A stretch of DNA of 64,000 nucleotides from Eriocheir sinensis (Eukaryota; Arthropoda; Malacostraca; Decapoda; Varunidae). The DNA is taken from positions 17,900,163 through 17,964,162 of the forward strand of contig NC_066534.1 of the NCBI RefSeq assembly GCF_024679095.1, read 5' to 3'. Positions 58,000 to 64,000 of the stretch are shown here, piece after piece. Each line of letters starts with the position of its first letter. Position 1 is the first letter of the stretch. A program made the translations under genes and the position numbers. The notes beneath the pieces are model-generated. The model saw only the letters and a program-made list of their open reading frames with translations. It did not search any database and was not told the origin of the DNA.

Positions 58000-58700
58000 A
58001 ACTCTAACGCCTCGAATCTTCATCCATAATTCCGTCCTTCACTTCACCTGTTTAGAGACTTATTGTTTTATTCGTTTTCTTGAGTTCGCAACAGCATTTA
58101 ACTGGAGTGATTTTACCGCTATATAATATACTTTATAAATATTCAGCGGGCTTTTTTTTTTTTTCTTTCTTTACGCCCTTGAACTGTCTCCTAAGTTGTA
58201 AAAATAAAAAATACCCTAAGCGAACCCTGAAAGGCACAAATCATTTACCTTTTAATCACTAGCGTTAATATACCTTCTAATTGTCACTGATTAGTTCCTC
58301 GACTATTACGGCGGCTGGGCTCAGTATTTTTATTTTTATTTTTTGCTTTTAAAAACTCTAGACTCCAGCGTTTATCTTTTAAGTCTTCGCGTCATTATAC
58401 TAAATGGCAATTATCACCTATTAGTTTCTACGTTATTACGACTCTGATTTTATATCCTCTAAGCCTACAAAAAATTCTTATATTTATGGCGATGAGAAAG
58501 ATTCATATCGTAATACTTCGCGTTGATATATTTAAGTCTGTTTGGGCGATAACCAGGATGTTTCTTTTGATTCTTTGCGTCGGTATAGTATTAGATCAAG
58601 TCAGTAATTCTCAAGCAACCAAGAGTTTGCGTTCCTTCTTTCACCGTCTCTCCATCTCCCAAGCTTACAAATAATCCAGTAACGCCTCCATCTGTAATTC
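58000..58700. repeat. Highly diverged ~130-bp tandem repeat
   Basis: TTGTCACTGATTAGTTCCTC, then GACTATTACGG (58278), and TTATCACCTATTAGTTTCTA, then CGTTATTACGACT (58411), correspond. CTTCGCGTCATTATACTA and CTTCGCGTTGATATATTTAA also correspond. A SINE-like copy interrupts it at 58143-58212. Confidence 0.6.
58143..58212 (+). mobile_element. SINE-like / LINE-tail retroposon fragment
   Basis: Reads AGCGGGCTTTTTTTTTTTTT, a TTTACGCCCTTGAACTGTCT block, then CCTAAGTTGTAAAAATAAAA. A short 3' copy. Confidence 0.82.
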
Positions 58701-58786
58701 TTCGTTAACCTAAATAAAAAGTTTGCGTTCCTTCTCCCACCGTCTCTCTGTCTTCCAAGCTTTAAAATAATTCAGGACAAAGAACC

Positions 58787-59015
58787 TAATCCAGCAATAC
58801 TTCCTCCACGGTCTTCTCAAGTTTCACGAATTCAAAACCTACACAAAAAAACAACACAACACTACTTTCTTTCCCTCAGTAACTCTTCGCCAGTCTAATC
58901 CAGCAATACTTCCTCCACGGTCTTCTCAAGTTTCACGAATTCAAAACCTACACAAAAAACAAACACAACAACACTTCTTTCCCTCAGTAACTCTTCGCAA
59001 GTCTAATAAATAAAG
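58787..59015. repeat. 109-bp tandem duplication
   Basis: TAATCCAGCAATACTTCCTC, CACGGTCTTCTCAAGTTTCA, CGAATTCAAAACCTACACAA and TTTCCCTCAGTAACTCTTCG occur twice, starting at 58787 and 58896, nearly identical. Confidence 0.95.
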
Positions 59016-59232
59016 TCCTGTTGCCGATGTTACTCTTCCCCCCCCCCCCTGCCACCCCCCACCCCCCGTCTCGGCTGCCCGCCCACCCTGCTGCTGCTGT
59101 CTGTCGGTGGGCGGCTGTTTGATTTACGTCCACTAAACAGGTGAGCTGATACGTGCTCCGGAGCGTTTTTATACAAAGAAAAAAGCGCGCACTGTTTCGC
59201 TGGGCAGTCTGCAACACCTGGCCGAAAGGGGA

Positions 59233-59418
<186 letters not shown>

Positions 59419-59474
59419 TTCTCCTCCTTAACTGTGATATAATTCCTTGACTTTCCACATCATTAGTGCACGGA

Positions 59475-59830
59475 CAGTCCTCTCTCCCTCCCTCCTTTCC
59501 TCCCTCGTTCCTCCATTCCTACTCTCCCTTCATCCCTCAGACACTCCCTCCCTCCTTTCCTCACCCTTTCTCTCCCTTCCTCCCTCAGACACTCCCTCCC
59601 TCCTTTCCTCACAACTTCTCTCCCTTCCCTCCCTCAGATACTCCTTCCCTCCTCTCTCCCTCTTTCTCCCTTAGACACTCCCTCCCTCGTTCCCTCCATT
59701 CCTCTCCCTCCCTCCCTCGTTCCCTCTAATTCTCTCTTCCTTCCCTCCCTCAGACAATCCCTCTCTCCTTCGTTCCCTCCAATCCTCTCTCTCTCCTTCT
59801 CCCTCCTTCAGACATTCTCCCTCCCTCACA
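59475..59830. repeat. CCCTCAGACACTCCCTCC minisatellite
   Basis: CCCTCAGACACTCCCTCC or variants recur six or seven times with CTCCTTTCCTCACCCTTTCT-like spacers (unit about 45-60 bp). Confidence 0.9.
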
Positions 59831-59852
59831 GAGTCCATCGTCGAGCCGCGCC

Positions 59853-59856
<4 letters not shown>

Positions 59857-59909
<53 letters not shown>
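59857..59909. repeat. (CA)n microsatellite
   Basis: Uninterrupted CA run of about 53 bp. Confidence 0.98.
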
Positions 59910-59911
<2 letters not shown>

Positions 59912-60224
59912 GAACGCACACCCAGGAGGAAGGGGAAGGCCGTCACGGGGGCAGAACACTCGCAGCTGTGACAGGCGGGCGGGCGGCAGGTGGTGGGCGC
60001 AGCTGCCGCAAGTGTGTGTGTTGAGGGAGGGTAGGGGAGGGGGGGGGGGGGCAGCAGGGGGAAGGGGGCAAGCGATGGTTTTATTATCCTCATTATGATT
60101 ATGGGGATGGTCGTGATGATGATGATGATGGTGGGAATGTGTGTGTGTTTGTGTGTGTGTCCATGGTCAGGTGTTTGTGTGTCAGGGGGTGGGGGGTGAG
60201 GAGTGGGGGGCGTCCGTGTGTTGT

Positions 60225-60260
60225 AGCAGTAGTAGTAGTAGTAGTAGTAGTAGCAGTAGC

Positions 60261-60301
<41 letters not shown>

Positions 60302-60312
60302 AAGTAGTAGGG
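60225..60312. repeat. (AGT)n microsatellite
   Basis: AGT repeats with two AGC interruptions. The same motif recurs at the right edge of the window. Confidence 0.96.
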
Positions 60313-60332
60313 TATCAGGACACCTCTCCTCC

Positions 60333-60476
60333 CGAAATTGACCTATCTTTCGGCCACTCCTCTAACTCTTTTTAGGAGCAGTGAGTAGTGAGCTTTTTCT
60401 TCACCATTTGTTACCTTTTTTTTACGCCCTTGAACTGACTCCTCTGCTGTAAAAAAAAAAAAAAAAAAAAAAAAAA
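60333..60476 (+). mobile_element. SINE-like / LINE-tail retroposon, longest copy
   Basis: Reads CGAAATTGACCTATCTTTCG, GCCACTCCTCTAACTC, TTTAGGAGCAGTGAGTAGTG, AGCTTTTTCTTCACCATTTG, TTTACGCCCTTGAACTGACT, CCTCTGCTGTAA, and ends in a poly(A) run of about 26. The long pure A-tail suggests the youngest insertion of the family here. Confidence 0.88.
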
Positions 60477-60928
60477 GTAGTAATATCACCTTCAAAAAAT
60501 ATCTTCATCGCCATTACCAACCTCCATAAACAATCATCAGCATCCCCCACCAGAAGCACAAGTGGCAGCAACAGTAGCAGCATGCGTGATAATGAGACGG
60601 TAGCAACAACAGTAGCAACATCAGCATCACCAACAGCCATCCCTCAAACACACACCTGGGTCGCCACACGTGCGGGCCCCAAGACTGTCTGCTAGCCCGA
60701 GTGTCTGGTGAACAATGCTTGGCGATGACGCGAGAGATGTCACGGCGCGAGTATTAAGGGAGGTGATGTGACGTGACGGGAGTGGACGGGACGAGACGGG
60801 GCGGGTACGGGGCGGCCGGACCCTCACTACTCCCGCGGCGAGGTGAACGACTCCTGCGTCTCACGGTTCACTTCGGGGCAAATGCCTTCGTGGGTCATCG
60901 CTGGGGCTGGAGGCTTCTCGGTTTGAGG
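60477..60928. other. Unique segment, GC-rich in its 3' half
   Basis: CAGCA/CAACA-rich to 60640, then CpG-rich (GACGGGACGAGACGGGGCGG, CTCCCGCGGCGAGGTG). No gene is seen. Confidence 0.4.

Positions 60929-60974
<46 letters not shown>
60929..60974. repeat. (CA)n microsatellite
   Basis: CA run with one extra A. Confidence 0.96.
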
Positions 60975-61098
60975 ATACGAGCAAGAACAATCATGACGCT
61001 GAAACGGAAGCTACCTACGTGAAGGCTCAAGGCAGGCGGGCGGGAACAAGAAGGAGAGGCAGTGAGAACAAGATCAAAAAGTGCAAGAACAAGAAGGT

Positions 61099-61104
61099 TG
61101 ATAA
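61099..61104 (+). repeat. Target-site duplication, left (TGATAA)
   Basis: TGATAA directly precedes the left terminus CACAG. The same hexamer follows the right terminus CAGTG at 63109-63114. Confidence 0.8.
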
Positions 61105-61250
61105 CACAGCTCTACAAGGAAAAAAAATGTTCTCTGGCATGGAACTTTAGAGCAGTTTTAGACTAATTTTGGAGTGCTGAATCCAATTCCGATCTCAGAT
61201 TTGCTCCATCACATCACGTTTTTGCGCTGTCAGTATATACCCCATTTTCA
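61105..61250 (+). repeat. Left terminal inverted repeat
   Basis: About 145 bp, roughly two-thirds identical by eye to the reverse complement of 62960-63108. Weaker similarity may extend to about 61300 (CCATTTT...TTTTAC). Confidence 0.8.
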
Positions 61251-61404
61251 TGGATTTTACTAAAAATTACCTTTTCACAGCTTTATGGCGGTCTTTGTCA
61301 ACATATTTTGGTGTTTAATTTAGATAATATGGTTATGTTGAAACTTACTTTAAAGCCACTAACTCTTTTTTTATAGTTTTCATGTGTAAACTGATGATCT
61401 AGCT

Positions 61405-62756
61405 ATGGCCTCAACATCCCACAGACGAAAGCGCTGCAGTGACCCAGATATATTCTGCTACATCTGTGGTAGCTTTACTTTGCAGACTCAAAGGCGCAAC
61501 GTTACCAACTTTGTCAAGAGGGTGTATTTTGCGTACTTTAAAGTACCACTTGGAGACCAGGACAAAAATTGGGCTCCTCACAAAGTGTGCAAAACCTGTG
61601 TTGAAACTTTGCGATCATGGTCTCAAGGAAAGAATGCTAGACTCAAGTTTGGCGTGCCAATGGTTTGGAGAGAACCAACTAATCATTTGGATAACTGCTA
61701 CTTCTGCCTCGTCAATGTAAAAGGTTTCAATAAGAAGAACAAACAATACCTGCAATACCCAAATATCCCATCAGCCATTCGACCAGTTGCACACAGTGAA
61801 GAAATACCTGTGCCTGTATTTACTGAGCTTCCAGAAATTGATGACACAGACATCATTTCACCTGCTTCTACTGATGAAGATGAGGAGACTGACATTTTTA
61901 AGCCATCTGGTGAAGATTGTGAAAAACCTACTTTGTTTACTCAGTCTGAATTAAATGATCTGGTGAGAGACCTATATTTACCAAGAGTCTGCTGAATTGT
62001 TGGCTTCCAGGCTGCAAGAGAAACGACCGCTGAAACCTGGCACGAGTGTCTCCTTTTATCGCAACAGAGAAGCGGAACTGCGGAAGTATTTCCATTCAGA
62101 TGGCCAGCTTGTTTATTGTAATGATGTAAAAGAGCTTCTTCTCTCCATGGGACTACCAGCATATGATTCAAAGGATTGGAGACTTTTTATTGACAGTTCT
62201 AAGACGAGCTTGAAATGTGTTCAACTTCACAATGGAAATAAGTATGGATCAGTCCCAATAGGACATTCTGCACAACTTAAAGAAGAGTATGACAACATTA
62301 AGACTGTTCTGGAGAGGTTGCAATACGATGTTCATGGATGGTTAATTTGTGTGGACGTAAGACTGGTAAACTTTCTGCTACGCCAGCAAGGAGGGTACAC
62401 AAAATACCCCTGTTTTCTGTGCTACTGGGACAGTAGGGCTAAAGCAGACCATTGGGTGAAAAAGAAATGGCCACCAAGAGATTGTGGAAGGGCTGCGCTT
62501 GAATTTACAAGAACTTGGATGTAGAATGAGTATCAAGGTTCACTATTTACACAGTCACTTGGGCGAGTTGCCAGAGAACCTTGGGGATGTGAGCGAGGAG
62601 CAAGGGGAACGCTTTCATCAAGACATTAAAGTAATGGAAGAACACTACCAAGGCCGATGGGACTCAAACATGATGGCGGATTACTGCTGGAGGTTGATGA
62701 GAGACATTCCAGAAGCTGTACATCAGAGATCGGCTAAGAAGAGGAAGTTCATTTAG
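61405..62756 (+). pseudogene. Transposase-like zinc-motif protein gene, frameshifted and internally deleted
   Basis: Segment 1, 61405-61995, starts at ATGGCCTCAACATCC. It has C18-x2-C21 and C62-x2-C65, a ZAD-like four-cysteine spacing, C98-x2-C101, and an acidic stretch near residues 145-170. It ends in a premature stop. Shifting by one base at about 61981 restores the family frame (QESAELLASRLQEK) and opens segment 2, to about 62475. This has FIDSS (Asp codon 62192), CVDV (Asp 62354) and CFLC-YWDSR. After WPPR the family frame jumps to segment 3, 62478-62756 (EIVEGLRLNLQELG, LHSHL, SEEQGERFHQD, YQGRWD), ending in a normal stop. The central region I would expect between segments 2 and 3 (about 150-170 residues, from memory of relatives) is missing. 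The D, D, CxxC and E layout suggests an RNase-H-fold transposase. That function is inferred. Confidence 0.78.
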
Positions 62757-62959
62757 CTGTGACTTGATCTTGATGCGTGCACTATTTGTCCCGCACATTA
62801 TTTTTTTCTTTTTTCACACTTTATTCTTACACTTAATTATTAAATGTGCATAAACTTTCACGACTTTGTATTAATAATCAATAGCTTTAGAAAACACAAC
62901 ATATAGTACCTAAAAAATGTATGTATTTATGTTTAAACCCTCGACTATCAGCAAATTTT
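62757..62959 (+). other. 3' untranslated part of the transposon
   Basis: AT-rich sequence between the stop codon and the right TIR, with ATTAAA at 62841 as a possible polyadenylation signal. No coding potential. Confidence 0.5.
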
Positions 62960-63108
62960 CCGTTTCCTGTAAAAATTCCAAATGGTATACTATGTCTCAA
63001 AAACCTGATGTGATAGACAAAAACTGAAGTCATATTTGGATTCAGCAGTACAAATTTAGTCAAAATCCGTTTAAAAACCTTGTGCCAGAAAAATTGTGTT
63101 GACCAGTG
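62960..63108 (-). repeat. Right terminal inverted repeat
   Basis: Inverted partner of 61105-61250, ending GTTGACCAGTG. Confidence 0.8.
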
Positions 63109-63114
63109 TGATAA
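63109..63114 (+). repeat. Target-site duplication, right (TGATAA)
   Basis: Exact copy of the hexamer at 61099-61104, directly after CAGTG. Confidence 0.8.
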
Positions 63115-63437
63115 AACTGGAAGATAAAGACAAACGAACACAAAAACGAACAAGAAAACTATGAATTCGATAAAGACACAACAAAAAAAAAAAAACGAGC
63201 ATTCACGAGGCGACCAAGAACATAAAGAATGATACAAAAATGATTACTAAAGACAACTCAACATGAATAGGAAAACCACGCCTCCGATGGAAACGGGGCG
63301 TGGCTTACTACTGGAGTGCCCAATGACGTACACCTAATGAGGAAGAAAGGCGGAGCTTACTCGCCAAGTTATCGTGAACAGAGGAGTAATTGATTGATTG
63401 GGATATGCGATCATGGCACCTCGGTCACCTCTTTTGA
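63115..63437. other. Unique spacer with a short hairpin
   Basis: Starts purine- and A-rich. ACCACGCCTCC and GGGGCGTGG, around 63275-63303, are inverted and separated by about 9 bp. No gene is seen. Confidence 0.45.
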
Positions 63438-63544
63438 TTCTTTTTTTTAGGAGCAGTGAGTAGCGGGTTTTTTTTTTTTCATTATTATTGTTTCCTTTTT
63501 TTTGTGTGCCCTTGAGCTGTCTCCTTTGTTGTAAAAAAAAAAAT
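63438..63544 (+). mobile_element. SINE-like / LINE-tail retroposon fragment
   Basis: Reads TTTTTTTAGGAGCAGTGAGT, AGCGGGTTTTTTTTTTTTC, TGTGCCCTTGAGCTGTCTCC, TTTGTTGTAAAAAAAAAAA. Same block order as the copy at 60333. Confidence 0.86.
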
Positions 63545-63978
63545 ACGATGGTCACATGGCGTCGATGAACAGAGTATAACAAAGAGGCCAAAAAAGATAG
63601 ACAGATAAAGAGACAGAGTTTAACAAGCCACTCAAAAGCTGCAGTAGAATATAGAAACATGGAGGAGAGCCATGCATTCCTTTAAAAAAAAACTCATTCT
63701 GTCGCCTTTTTCTTCACTCTTTTTCTTCCCTTCTCCTTGCTCGGTCATGCCTCCTGCCCCCAAGGTGACGCTGATATTGCAGACAGACGCGGATTCCTCA
63801 GCGCCTGGAGAACGGTTACTCCGGCCCGAGAATGTCTGTCTGTGCTGACGTGTAACAGTAAAGCCAAACGGAGCCGGGGAGCGAACATCGACCACGCCTG
63901 AGCCCGCAAAATGTTATGACAGACGGAACAGAGCTTTTCCCAACACTCGCTTGAAGGTTAGAGATCGTAGACAAGTAG
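63545..63978. other. Unique spacer
   Basis: A 108-codon minus-strand frame (63334-63660) covers the SINE-like copy and adjacent sequence. An 87-codon minus-strand frame lies at 63632-63895. Neither has a recognisable domain. Confidence 0.4.
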
Positions 63979-64000
63979 GAGTAGTAGTAGTAGTAGTAGT
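63979..64000. repeat. (AGT)n microsatellite at window edge
   Basis: AGT run truncated by the window end. Confidence 0.93.

Larger units (their letters stand above)
61105..63108 (+). mobile_element. DNA transposon with long TIRs and a broken transposase-like gene
   Basis: A 2,004-bp unit. Its ends are inverted copies of each other. The left end starts CACAGCTCTAC. The right end, reverse-complemented, starts CACTGGTCAAC. Further in, both contain TCTGGCA, then AGACTAA or GACTAAA, TGCTGAATCCAA, and ATCACATCA followed by GTTTTTG, in the same order and at similar spacing. A perfect 6-bp direct repeat, TGATAA, flanks it. Joining the flanks gives continuous purine-rich sequence, as expected for an empty site. 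The enclosed gene is on the plus strand and defective, so this copy is non-autonomous. CAC-starting ends resemble CMC (CACTA/Mirage/Chapaev) elements, but those usually duplicate 2-4 bp. I cannot assign a superfamily. Confidence 0.82.

Overview
The window looks like non-genic chromosomal DNA from a large, repeat-rich arthropod genome. A decapod crustacean (crab-like) is my best guess. This is an inference from dense (CT)n/(GT)n/(GAG)n microsatellites, many 100-170 bp degenerate satellites, non-LTR reverse transcriptase scraps, and a DNA-transposon gene of a type I recall from arthropod genomes. No intact host gene, rRNA, CRISPR or convincing tRNA gene was found. Almost every long open frame is a by-product of a tandem repeat whose unit length keeps frames open.

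Layout. 0-5.6 kb: diverged tandem arrays, including a 31-bp minisatellite and the first copies of a dispersed ~140-170 bp satellite that I call S160. 5.8-16.2 kb: alternating polypurine and polypyrimidine satellites, 75-bp and 33-bp minisatellites, and microsatellites. 16.2-23.5 kb: a few unique or GC-rich pieces, further tandem arrays, a 97-bp (TA)n tract, a conserved element with a second copy at 27.2 kb, and an S160 array. 23.5-31.5 kb: polypyrimidine and polypurine blocks. 32.1-32.9 kb: an antisense non-LTR reverse transcriptase remnant. 33-37 kb: GAG-rich tracts and short duplications. 37.5-41.8 kb: S160 in reverse orientation and a 127-bp satellite broken by a 250-bp TTAA-flanked insertion that carries a reverse transcriptase fragment. 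42-53 kb: purine-rich and pyrimidine-rich satellites, a clean 225-bp TTAA-flanked MITE (46285-46509), and a cluster of long (CT)n arrays. 53.6-55.4 kb: an AT-rich satellite with two successive subfamilies. 55.4-61 kb: more short-period arrays. 61.1-63.1 kb: the most gene-like part of the window.

The main result is a 2,004-bp DNA transposon at 61105-63108. It has long imperfect terminal inverted repeats beginning CAC(A/T)G and a perfect 6-bp flanking duplication, TGATAA. Between the repeats lies a broken gene for an uncharacterised zinc-motif protein, with one frameshift and one large internal deletion. The spacing of its conserved acidic and cysteine residues fits a DDE-type transposase, so this uncharacterised family is probably a transposase of an unusual DNA transposon group.

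A second dispersed family, eight copies on both strands, has a fixed 3' block ending in poly(A). It looks like a SINE or the tail of a non-LTR element. The retrotransposon, TTAA-flanked and TIR elements, together with the satellites they interrupt, suggest a region shaped by transposition and unequal exchange rather than by gene function.
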